From JALYXV01 sp963791545 (GTDB lineage Bacteria; Actinomycetota; Acidimicrobiia; Acidimicrobiales; Palsa-688), in contig CAWBSR010000017.1 in assembly GCA_963791545.1 (NCBI GenBank), forward strand, positions 434,001 through 498,000: 64,000 nt of DNA, read 5' to 3'. Shown one piece after another: positions 56,919 to 64,000 of this stretch. The stretch's first letter is position 1; the number at the start of each line of letters is the position of its first letter. A program made the translations under genes and the position numbers. Below the pieces are notes generated by a model that did not search any database, was not told the origin of the DNA, and saw only the letters and a program-made list of their open reading frames with translations.

Positions 56919-58796
56919 TCAGCGGTACGCCGCCGCCTGAATTCCGTAGAGCTCGGCATACTGGCCCCCCTTGGCCAGCAGCTCCTCGTGGCTGCCGACC
57001 TCGACGACCCGGGCGCCGTCGAGGACGACGATGAGGTCCGCCATACGCACCGTCGAGAAGCGATGCGAGACCAGGATCGTGATCCGCCCGTCCCCGCCCC
57101 CGTTCGGGTCCGCCAACCCGTCCCCGTCCCCGTCGCCGACTCCCGCCTCCCCACCGGAAAGCGGGCGGCGGGCCCCGGCCGCGTACCGCTCGAACAGGGC
57201 GTGCTCGGTCTCGGCATCCAAGGCCGCGGTGGGCTCGTCGAGCACCAACAGCAGCGGCCCATCTCGCATGAAGCCCCGGGCCAGGGCCAGCTTCTGCCAC
57301 TGCCCGAAGCTCACCTCGACCCCCCCGGGCCAGGTCGGCCCGAGCTGGGTTTCCAACCCGTTGACCAGATGGTCGATGACGTCATCGGCCCCCGCCCGGG
57401 TCACCGCCACCCCCACCGCGGCCTGGTCGTCGATGCGGGGTAGGTCTCCCAGGCCGACCGTCTGACGGGCCGGGAACTCGAAGCGGAAGAAGTCCTGGTA
57501 GGCCCCGGCCAACCGGGTCCGCCACTCGTCGGCGGCCATCCGGGCCAGATCGGCGCCGTCCACCAGGATCCGCCCTTCGGTGGGCGAGTAGAACTTGGAC
57601 AGCAGCTTTACCAACGTCGTCTTGCCCGCCCCGTTCTCGCCGACGATGGCCACCACGGCACCCGCCGGCAACAGCAGATCGACATCTTCGAGAACCAGGC
57701 GGTCGGTCCCCGGATACGAGAACGACACCGCCTCGAACCGGATCCCGGAGCTCAAACGGACCGGCACCGGCTGGTCGGAGCGGGCGGTGAGCGCCGCCGC
57801 GTAGTCCTCCAGCCACGCCAGCCGGCGTGACCCGTCCATCCAGATCCCCCGCAGGAACCCGATCTCGCCCACCGTGGCCCCGATGTACGACGACAGCCGG
57901 GACCCGGCGGCCAGCACCAGCAGCACGTCTTGGGGCGGCGAGTGCACGCGGTCGGCCACGAACACCACCGCGCCGACGTACGCGAGACCGAACAGCGCCC
58001 ACCCCGCGGTGTGCCACAACGCCGAGCGGTTCCGGGTTGCCGACACTTCCGCGTACCAGCGCTCCCACCCGGCCCGCCGGTCAGAAGCCAAGCGGGGCCC
58101 GATGCCGGTGACCCGCACTTCCTTGCCGGCCGGCGCGGTGGTCGCGACAGTGAACAAGTGCCGGGCCAGCCGGTCCGACGACGCCCCCCGTTCGACCGCG
58201 GCCCGCTCCACGCCAGGCCGCCACGTCGAGGTCAGCACCGTCGGGAGGGCGAACAGCGCCAGCAGCACCAAAGCGGGATGGACCGACATCAGCAGCCCCA
58301 CCGTGACCCCGAGGCGCAAGATCCATCCGCAGGTGGAGAAGAGCGACATGTACATGTGGTCGAGCACGAAAATCTGGTCGCGCAGCACCGAGAGCCGGTC
58401 CAGGTACTCAGGCCGCTCCTGATGGGCGATGGTGATGACCGTGGCCTGCAGCGAGGCGACGTGGGACTCGAGGGCGATGGTGACCTTGTCGCGGAACCGT
58501 CGCTGCACCCGGGTGGATACGGTCCGCAGGAACCACGTGGCCACACTCGACAACCCCATCCCGATGGCGGCGACCACCACCAGGCCCCGCCGGTGCTGCA
58601 GCACCCCCTCGCCCAGCAGCTTCAGCCACACCGCGATCAGGGCGTCGGGAAGCGCGGCGAGCAGAGACAACACGAAGGCGGCCACGATAAGGCCCGGCTC
58701 GTTGCGGTACCCGAGCTTGCACAGCCGCCACATGGACGACAAGGCGGGCGGCAGGTCGTCGTCCCGGGGACGTCCCGGACCCTTAGGCGAGGACAT
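56919..58796 (-). CDS. ABC exporter subunit (membrane and ATPase fused), second of a pair
   Basis: 625 residues: six-span membrane domain (about 30-340) and ATPase with Walker A GENGAGKTT, Walker B LLLVLDEPTAALD and H-loop LVSHRFS. The signature is degenerate (EVSFGQWQK instead of LSGGQ). Between the D-loop and H-loop is an unusual insert of about 30 residues rich in Asp and Gly (GVGDGDGDGLADPNGGGDG). It overlaps the first transporter gene by 14 bases, so the two probably form a heterodimer. Substrate unknown. Confidence 0.9.
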   Translation of the reverse strand: MSSPKGPGRPRDDDLPPALSSMWRLCKLGYRNEPGLIVAAFVLSLLAALPDALIAVWLKLLGEGVLQHRRGLVVVAAIGMGLSSVATWFLRTVSTRVQRRFRDKVTIALESHVASLQATVITIAHQERPEYLDRLSVLRDQIFVLDHMYMSLFSTCGWILRLGVTVGLLMSVHPALVLLALFALPTVLTSTWRPGVERAAVERGASSDRLARHLFTVATTAPAGKEVRVTGIGPRLASDRRAGWERWYAEVSATRNRSALWHTAGWALFGLAYVGAVVFVADRVHSPPQDVLLVLAAGSRLSSYIGATVGEIGFLRGIWMDGSRRLAWLEDYAAALTARSDQPVPVRLSSGIRFEAVSFSYPGTDRLVLEDVDLLLPAGAVVAIVGENGAGKTTLVKLLSKFYSPTEGRILVDGADLARMAADEWRTRLAGAYQDFFRFEFPARQTVGLGDLPRIDDQAAVGVAVTRAGADDVIDHLVNGLETQLGPTWPGGVEVSFGQWQKLALARGFMRDGPLLLVLDEPTAALDAETEHALFERYAAGARRPLSGGEAGVGDGDGDGLADPNGGGDGRITILVSHRFSTVRMADLIVVLDGARVVEVGSHEELLAKGGQYAELYGIQAAAYR

Positions 58797-60612
58797 CGAA
58801 CACCGCCTCCTCCTCGCCGTCGATGGGCGCAGCCGAAGAGAACCGCTCCGCCTGCAGGTCGAACATGGTCTGGTACCGCCCCCGCCGCGCCATCAGCTCG
58901 TCGTGACTGCCCAGCTCGATCACGTGGCCGTGCTCCAGCACGCAGATGCGGTCGGCGTGGCGGACGGTGGAGAAACGGTGCGAGATCAAAATCGTCGTGC
59001 ACCCCCGCGTGGCGGTGAGGATGCGGTCGAAGATCTCCGCCTCCCCCCGCACGTCGAGTTGGGCGGTGGGCTCGTCCAGCAGCACCACCCCGGCCCCGAG
59101 GCGCACCGCGCACAGGGCCCGGGCCAGGGCGACTCGCTGCCACTGGCCCCCGGACAGGTCGGTGCCGCCCTCATAGCCCTTGGCCAGGATGGTGTCGAGG
59201 GCCGCCAGGCCGGTACCGCCGGCATCCGCCAGGGCCGCCGCGACCGTCGAATCGGGCGCCCCCCCAGGAGCCACGTTGTCACGAAGCGGCAGCTCGAAAC
59301 GGATGAAGTCCTGGAACACCGCCGCCAGCCGGCGCCGCCACGACGCCAGGTCGAACTCCCGGATATCGACCCCGTCGGCCTCGATGGCACCCGACTGGGG
59401 GTCGTAGAGCCGGCACAGGAGCTTGCCCAGCGTGGTCTTGCCGGCCCCGTTCTGGCCCACGATGGCGAGCGACGTCCCGGCCGGGATCGTCAGGTCGAGG
59501 TGCGCCAGCACCGCCTCGCCCGGGCCCGAGTCCGCGTCCGCGTCCGGGTAGGCAAAGGTGACATCCCGAAAACGCAACTCCCGGGCCGGCAAACCCTCAG
59601 CGGGCCGGGTACCCGAGGCCAGGGCGCCCGCCGGCGCCATGGCCGGCTCCAGCCGCAGCACCGCGTTGACCGGGGCCGAGGCGCCATCGAGGGCCCAGTT
59701 GAGACCCCCGAAGGCGATCAACGACGCCCCGACTGCGGCCTGGGCGTACACCACCACTGACCCCAGGCTCAGGTGGCCGGCGGCCGCCGAAGAGGCCAGG
59801 AACCAGAACACACAGACGTTGGCCCCCCCGACGATCAGCAGGCTGGTGAGCACCGAGCGCTCCCGCAGGCGGGTGGCCTGGTACTGCAGCTCGTGCAGCC
59901 GGCGCCGGCGGTCGATGAAGCGGTCGATGGTCCAGCCCGCCAGGCCGAACATACGCAGCTCCTTGGCGGCGGGCGGGTCGACGGCCAGGCGGTAGGCGTA
60001 CTCGGCGTCACGCTGGGCCCGGCGCACCTCGTCGGTGTTGCGGTCCCGCCAGATGCCGCTCTCCTTGAGCAGCCAGTGGGTCGCCAGCCACGCCCCGCCC
60101 AGCACGATCGGCGCCCACCAGGAGAAGGCGAACAGGACCGCGGCCGAGGACAACCCGCCGATCAGCTCGACCAGGCCGCCCGCGATGAAGTCCATCCCCA
60201 TCGACAGGGGCGGCCCGGTCATCCCCCGGTCGAATTCCCGGGCCACCTGTAGGTCGGCGGCCAGTTCCGGGTTCTCCAGATGGCCCATGCCAGGCGGCCC
60301 GACACAGGCGTCGGTGAGCCGGTCGTACAGCCACGCCGCGGTCCGATCCCCGAGGTTGGCGCTAATGGCGGTGTGGATGGGCCCCAAAACCTGTAACAGG
60401 ACGAACACCACGCCCATCAGGGCCAGCGGCCCCACCAGGTCGCGGTGGCTCTGGACCGAGCCGACCAGCACCCCCATGGCGACGGCGAAGGCGGCCGGGA
60501 GCACACCCCGCAGGACCAGGACGGCCCACCAGGCGACCGCCAGCACCCGGTCGGCCTGGGGCAGGACGCCGAAGAAGCGCCACTCCTTGCGGGCCCGCAG
60601 TTTGGTCAGCAC
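58783..60612 (-). CDS. ABC exporter subunit (membrane and ATPase fused), first of a pair
   Basis: 609 residues from the GTG at 60612. Six hydrophobic segments (for example VLAVAWWAVLVLRGVLPAAF, LALMGVVFVLLQVLGPIHTA, SAAVLFAFSWWAPIVLGGAW) are followed by an ATPase with Walker A GQNGAGKTT, a canonical DLSGGQWQRVALARAL signature and Walker B VVLLDEPTAQLD. Because this subunit has the intact signature and its partner does not, the pair looks like a heterodimeric exporter with one degenerate ATP site. The frame extends to 60789 but the N-terminus fits from the GTG. Confidence 0.92.
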   Translation of the reverse strand: MLTKLRARKEWRFFGVLPQADRVLAVAWWAVLVLRGVLPAAFAVAMGVLVGSVQSHRDLVGPLALMGVVFVLLQVLGPIHTAISANLGDRTAAWLYDRLTDACVGPPGMGHLENPELAADLQVAREFDRGMTGPPLSMGMDFIAGGLVELIGGLSSAAVLFAFSWWAPIVLGGAWLATHWLLKESGIWRDRNTDEVRRAQRDAEYAYRLAVDPPAAKELRMFGLAGWTIDRFIDRRRRLHELQYQATRLRERSVLTSLLIVGGANVCVFWFLASSAAAGHLSLGSVVVYAQAAVGASLIAFGGLNWALDGASAPVNAVLRLEPAMAPAGALASGTRPAEGLPARELRFRDVTFAYPDADADSGPGEAVLAHLDLTIPAGTSLAIVGQNGAGKTTLGKLLCRLYDPQSGAIEADGVDIREFDLASWRRRLAAVFQDFIRFELPLRDNVAPGGAPDSTVAAALADAGGTGLAALDTILAKGYEGGTDLSGGQWQRVALARALCAVRLGAGVVLLDEPTAQLDVRGEAEIFDRILTATRGCTTILISHRFSTVRHADRICVLEHGHVIELGSHDELMARRGRYQTMFDLQAERFSSAAPIDGEEEAVFDVLA

Positions 60613-60779
60613 GCATCCACCATTGCATAGAGGTCGTTGTACGAGGCCCGGCTCAGACTCGGGCCACCGGCCGAGTGTACGGCCCCCGTCAAGGCGTCCC
60701 GCATGCCGCGGAGGCGGCCAACGCCCAGTTCGATGTCGGGGTCGTTGTGGCGGGGCCCTCCGGATTTCCGGTCTCGCGG

Positions 60780-61220
60780 ATGGCAACATGCAAGACCGTG
60801 GCTCCCGACACCAACCGTGCCCTCGTGGAATGCTTCTACCAGGTGCTCTGGAACGACTGGGACGACGAGGCGGTGCTGAGCGTCCTCGCCGAGGACTTCG
60901 CCTTCCGTGGGTCGTTGGGCAACCAAACCCGGGGACGCGACGGTTGGCGGGCCTATCGGGACCTGATCCGCCAGGCGTCCCCGGATTTCCACAATCAAAT
61001 CGTCGATGCCATATGCGAAGGTGACCGGGGCGCGGCCCGGGTTCTGTGTTCCGGGCATCACCGAGGAACCCTGCTCGGCATACCCGCGACCGGCCGGGCT
61101 TTCCGCTACCAGGTGGCCGCCTTCTTCACCTTCGGCAACGGACTGATGCGCGAGGCCTGGGTCCTCGGGGACCTCGAGAGCCTGCGGGCGCAGCTGGCGG
61201 GAACGTCCTCCGGGACCTGA
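60780..61220 (+). CDS. SnoaL-like polyketide cyclase / ester cyclase family protein
   Basis: 146 residues (or 140 from a GTG at 60798, with CAACAT 8 bases before it). ALVECFYQVLWNDWDDEAVL, FAFRGSLGNQTRGRDGWRAY, VLCSGHHRGTLLGIPATGRA and FRYQVAAFFTFGNGLMREAW are the alpha+beta-barrel pattern of SnoaL-type NTF2 proteins (GTLLGIPATGR is a frequent signature). The substrate cannot be told; these proteins bind hydrophobic ligands. It is divergent from the ABC pair; 60613-60779 holds nothing else. Confidence 0.85.
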   Translation: MATCKTVAPDTNRALVECFYQVLWNDWDDEAVLSVLAEDFAFRGSLGNQTRGRDGWRAYRDLIRQASPDFHNQIVDAICEGDRGAARVLCSGHHRGTLLGIPATGRAFRYQVAAFFTFGNGLMREAWVLGDLESLRAQLAGTSSGT

Positions 61221-61227
61221 GGGCCGG

Positions 61228-61854
61228 CTAATCGAACGAGGGCGGGCGGTCCCGGGTCCGCTTGAGCTCGTAGAACCCGTCGGTGCTGGCGACCGCCAGC
61301 ACCCCGTCCCAGAGCTTGGCGGCCGCCTCGCCCCGGGGGATGGGGGTGAGGACGGGGCCGAAGAAGGCGATCCCGTTGACGCTGATCACCGGGGTTCCCA
61401 CCTCGTAGCCCACCTGATCCATCCCCTCATGGTGGGACTTGCGGATGGCGTCGTCGAACTCGGTGCTGTCCATGGCGTCGGCCAGTTGCGCCGGCAATCC
61501 CGCCTCGGCCAGGGCGTCTTCGATGGTCGCCCGGACCCGTTCTTTGCCTTCCTGGTGGAAACGGTTGCCCAAGGCGGTGTACAGAGGGAGCAGCACCTCG
61601 GCGCCGTGCTCCTGGGCGGCCGCCATGCACACCCGCACCGGACCCCAGGCGGTGGACAGCATCTGGCGGTACTCCTCCGAGATCTCCTTGTTCTCGTTCA
61701 GGTAGGCCAGGCTCATGATGTGCCAGCGGGGCTCGATGGGCCGCCGGGGCTGCACCTCGAGCACCCAGCGCGAGGTGATCCAGGCCCACGGGCACAGGGG
61801 GTCAAACCAGAAGTCGACAACGTCGTTGACGGGTTCGGGGCGCGCGTCGGTCAC
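61228..61854 (-). CDS. DsbA-family protein, mycothiol-dependent-reductase-like
   Basis: 208 residues. FWFDPLCPWAWITSRWVLEV has the CPWA active site of the actinobacterial DsbA-like group that includes mycothiol-dependent nitroreductases, and VGTPVISVNGIAFFGPVLTP carries the cis-proline loop. A helical insert (about 60-140) fits this group. The frame can be extended to a TTG at 61866; I prefer the GTG at 61854. Divergent from the large acyl-CoA dehydrogenase. Confidence 0.85.
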   Translation of the reverse strand: MTDARPEPVNDVVDFWFDPLCPWAWITSRWVLEVQPRRPIEPRWHIMSLAYLNENKEISEEYRQMLSTAWGPVRVCMAAAQEHGAEVLLPLYTALGNRFHQEGKERVRATIEDALAEAGLPAQLADAMDSTEFDDAIRKSHHEGMDQVGYEVGTPVISVNGIAFFGPVLTPIPRGEAAAKLWDGVLAVASTDGFYELKRTRDRPPSFD

Positions 61855-61924
61855 GCCCTCAATCAACCGCCGGGTTTGGGCACATCTTCCCGTTTTCGCC
61901 CGACGGCCGCCCTTTTTCCCGCCC

Positions 61925-61930
61925 TAGCCT
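61925..61930 (+). promoter_or_regulatory. -10 hexamer of the acyl-CoA dehydrogenase gene
   Basis: TAGCCT ends exactly 6 bases before the GTG at 61937. With no Shine-Dalgarno present, transcription probably starts on the start codon. Confidence 0.5.
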
Positions 61931-61936
61931 GGTCGG

Positions 61937-63742
61937 GTGCCTGATTATGTGCCCCCGTTCCGTGACATCCGGTTCGTGCTTGACCAGATTGTGGACCTGC
62001 CCGGCCTGGCCCAACTCGACGGATTCGGGCACGCCGACCCCGACACCTGCCACGGGGTGATCGAGGAGGCGGGCCGGTTCCTGGCCGAGGTGTTCGGGCC
62101 CCTGAACCGGGTCGGCGACCAGGTGGGCAGCGTCGTGGACGACAACGGCGACGTCGTCACCCCGCCCGGCTTCGGGGATGCCTACCGGGCCTACGTCGAT
62201 GCCGGTTGGGGCGCTGTCCCCTTCGAACCCGACTTCGGCGGAGGCGGCTTCCCATGGGTCGTGGCGGTCGCCATCCAGGAAATCCTGACCTCGGCCAACA
62301 TGGCTTTTTCCCTGTGCCCGCTGCTCAATCAGAGCGCCATCGACATGCTGACCCGTTACGGGACAGCCGAGCAGCAGGCCACCTATCTGGAGAAGATGGT
62401 GACCGGGGTGTGGACCGGGACCATGAACCTCACCGAGCCCGAGGCGGGCTCGGATGTGGGCGCCCTGCGCACCAAGGCCGTGCCCGCCGAGGACGGCTCC
62501 TGGCGCATCACCGGCCAGAAAATCTTCATCACCTACGGCGACCATGACCTGACCGAGAACATCATCCACCTGGTCCTGGCCCGGGCGCCCGGCGCTCCCC
62601 CGGGTACCAAGGGCATCTCCACGTTCATCGTGCCCAAATACCTCGTCAATCAGGACGGCTCCCTCGGGGAACGCAACGACGTGCGCTGCGTATCCCTGGA
62701 GCACAAGATGGGCATCCACGCCAGCCCCACCTGCGTCATGTCCTACGGGGACAACGGCGGCGCCGTCGGCTACCTGGTGGGCGAGGTCAACGCGGGCATG
62801 CGCTACATGTTCCACATGATGAACATGGCCCGGCTTTCGGTCGGCGTCGAGGGCCTCGCCATCGCCGAGCGGGCCTACCAGGCGGCCCTCGGCTACGCCC
62901 GGCAGCGCCGCCAGGGCCGGGCCATCGGCGCCGCCGCCACCGAGAGCTCGCTCATCGTCGAGCACCCCGACGTGCGCCGCATGTTGCTCACCATGAAGTC
63001 GCAGGTCGAGGCCATGCGGAACCTCATCTACACCAACGCCGCGGCCATGGACCGGGCCCGCCACGGCGCCGACGCCGAGAGCCGCCAGGGCGCTCAGGAG
63101 CTGGTCGAGCTGTTGACGCCGGTGGCCAAGGCGTGGTGCACCGACCTCGGCGTTTCCATCTCCTCGCTCGCCATCCAGGTTTACGGCGGTATGGGTTTCA
63201 TTGAAGAGGCCGGAGTGGCCCAGCACTACCGGGACAGCCGCATCGCCCCGATCTACGAGGGCACCAACGGCATCCAGGCGATCGATCTGGTGATGCGCAA
63301 GCTGGCCGTGCGCGACGGAGGGGTGGTCAAGGACCTCGTCGGGGCCATGGAAGCCCTCGACGGGGATTTGGCGGCGGCCGGCCCCGACCTGGCGCCGGTG
63401 CGCGCCGGGCTGGCCACCGGGGTCGACGCCCTCCGCCAGGCCAGCGACTGGCTATTGGGCCGGGTGCGCACCGAGCCCAACGATGCCCTGGCCGGGGCCA
63501 CCCCGTACCTCTCGCTCTTCGGCCTGGTGACCGGGGGGTGGTTGCTGGCGCGCGCCGCCCTGGCGGCCCAGCGGGACCTGGCAGCCGGCACTGGCGACCG
63601 CGGGTTCCTGGGCGACAAGGTGGCGACCGCCCGCTTCTATTGCGGGCAACTCCTGCCCGCCGCCAGCGCTCTGCTGCCCTCGATCACCGCGGGTGCCGCG
63701 CCGCTGTATGCAGTGGGGCTAGGATCCGCCCAGCTGGCCTAG
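61937..63742 (+). CDS. large acyl-CoA dehydrogenase with C-terminal extension
   Basis: 601 residues, longer than the 380-residue classical enzymes. FGGGGFPWVVAVAIQEILTS, MNLTEPEAGSDVGALRTKAV (substrate and FAD site), the large insert around IHLVLARAPGAPPGTKGIST, and IQVYGGMGFIEEAGVAQHYR followed by IYEGTNGIQAIDLVMRK (catalytic Glu in YEGT) are canonical; a 130-residue helical extension follows. This is the AidB/FadE5-like group acting on longer or branched acyl-CoA. GTG start. Confidence 0.93.
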   Translation: MPDYVPPFRDIRFVLDQIVDLPGLAQLDGFGHADPDTCHGVIEEAGRFLAEVFGPLNRVGDQVGSVVDDNGDVVTPPGFGDAYRAYVDAGWGAVPFEPDFGGGGFPWVVAVAIQEILTSANMAFSLCPLLNQSAIDMLTRYGTAEQQATYLEKMVTGVWTGTMNLTEPEAGSDVGALRTKAVPAEDGSWRITGQKIFITYGDHDLTENIIHLVLARAPGAPPGTKGISTFIVPKYLVNQDGSLGERNDVRCVSLEHKMGIHASPTCVMSYGDNGGAVGYLVGEVNAGMRYMFHMMNMARLSVGVEGLAIAERAYQAALGYARQRRQGRAIGAAATESSLIVEHPDVRRMLLTMKSQVEAMRNLIYTNAAAMDRARHGADAESRQGAQELVELLTPVAKAWCTDLGVSISSLAIQVYGGMGFIEEAGVAQHYRDSRIAPIYEGTNGIQAIDLVMRKLAVRDGGVVKDLVGAMEALDGDLAAAGPDLAPVRAGLATGVDALRQASDWLLGRVRTEPNDALAGATPYLSLFGLVTGGWLLARAALAAQRDLAAGTGDRGFLGDKVATARFYCGQLLPAASALLPSITAGAAPLYAVGLGSAQLA

Positions 63743-63781
63743 AAGGGGCAAGGCGCAGCCGGTCCTGAAGGAGGGGTATTC

Positions 63782-64000
63782 ATGGGTGTAGTCCGCCGGT
63801 TCCCGATCCTGGTCGCGGTGGTAGCGGCGTTGACGGTGGGCCTTTACGGCGTCGCCGGCTCGGCGGTGTCCCAAGCCACGACGACCGGTCACCTCGTCGT
63901 GTTGCGCTCGACCATGCTCGGCGCCAATGAGGTCCCGCGCCCGGGGGACCCCAACGCGTCCGGTACCGCGGTGGTCATTCTCAATGCCCGGTCGGGGCAG
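63782..64000 (+). CDS. CHRD-domain exported protein (partial at window end)
   Basis: 73 codons are visible and the gene runs off the right edge. A signal peptide (MGVVRRFPILVAVVAALTVG, cleavage likely after SAVSQA) precedes LGANEVPRPGDPNASGTAVV, the opening of a CHRD domain, a beta domain found in exported bacterial proteins and chordin. GGAGG lies 8 bases before the ATG. Confidence 0.82.
   Translation, partial: MGVVRRFPILVAVVAALTVGLYGVAGSAVSQATTTGHLVVLRSTMLGANEVPRPGDPNASGTAVVILNARSGQ

Overview
The window is a gene-dense, very GC-rich (roughly 70% by eye) chromosomal segment from an actinomycete-type bacterium. An uncultured member of the class Acidimicrobiia is my best guess. Supporting signs are the F420/PPOX-type oxidoreductase, the actinobacterial HhH-GPD family, a homodimeric-type pyruvate dehydrogenase E1, a mycothiol-reductase-like DsbA protein, many GTG starts, ATGA/GTGA stop-start overlaps, and many promoters of the leaderless type (a TANNNT-like hexamer 5 to 8 bases before the start codon). 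No rRNA, tRNA, CRISPR array, phage or insertion sequence was seen.

Layout. 0-3.8 kb: MBL hydrolase and acyl-CoA dehydrogenase fired from overlapping divergent -10 elements, small hypothetical genes, an unusually long Shine-Dalgarno in front of a 15-codon frame, and an alpha/beta hydrolase. 3.8-5.7 kb: a scar, with a near-perfect 48-base palindrome, a twice-frameshifted and truncated 2-oxoacid:ferredoxin oxidoreductase alpha gene (korA), and a truncated GNAT gene joined to it tail to tail. 5.7-9.8 kb: a 48-residue protein, a lipoprotein, thiS-thiE, a DNA glycosylase-like protein, an acyl-CoA synthetase and a ten-unit 16-base tandem array. 9.8-13.3 kb: aceE and a HAD phosphatase. 13.5-15.4 kb: an operon with an acidic protein lacking basic residues, a tyrosinase and a separately encoded protein resembling the C-terminal shielding domain of polyphenol oxidases. 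15.5-20.3 kb: RNase HI, a collagen-like zinc-ribbon membrane protein, VOC, ASCH, PPOX and SDR proteins. 20.4-23.9 kb: the conserved transglutaminase / alpha-E / circularly permuted ATP-grasp trio. 24-26 kb: a membrane-anchored propeller-like protein and the decayed remnant of a tandem copy.

26-35 kb: thiG-thiH behind a TPP riboswitch, then a second operon with lpd, an E2 acyltransferase, a fused LipB-LipA lipoate enzyme, an aminopeptidase P-like protein and an SDR. With aceE at 10-12.5 kb this supplies E1, E2 and E3 of a 2-oxoacid dehydrogenase plus the enzymes that make and attach its lipoyl cofactor. 35-45 kb: GH13 glycosidase, membrane proteins, a single-span FtsH-like protease and metH. 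45-48 kb: lipoprotein, DUF5655, cyclopropane-fatty-acid-synthase-like methyltransferase, OsmC, PduO-type cobalamin adenosyltransferase (with an apparent CTG start) and greA. 48-52 kb: leuB-ilvE-cimA, a branched-chain amino acid operon preceded by what looks like a complete ribosome-mediated attenuator. 52-64 kb: PAP2 phosphatase, ArsC, thioredoxin-like protein, two tandem AIM24 proteins, fabD, a heterodimeric-type ABC exporter pair, SnoaL, DsbA-like, a large acyl-CoA dehydrogenase and the start of a CHRD-domain protein.

The most interesting observations are the leuB attenuator, the split tyrosinase, the LipB-LipA fusion, the overlapping divergent promoters, the long Shine-Dalgarno with its tiny frame, and the korA/GNAT deletion scar. 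All function calls come from reading the sequence and recalling families. Nothing was searched or computed by software.
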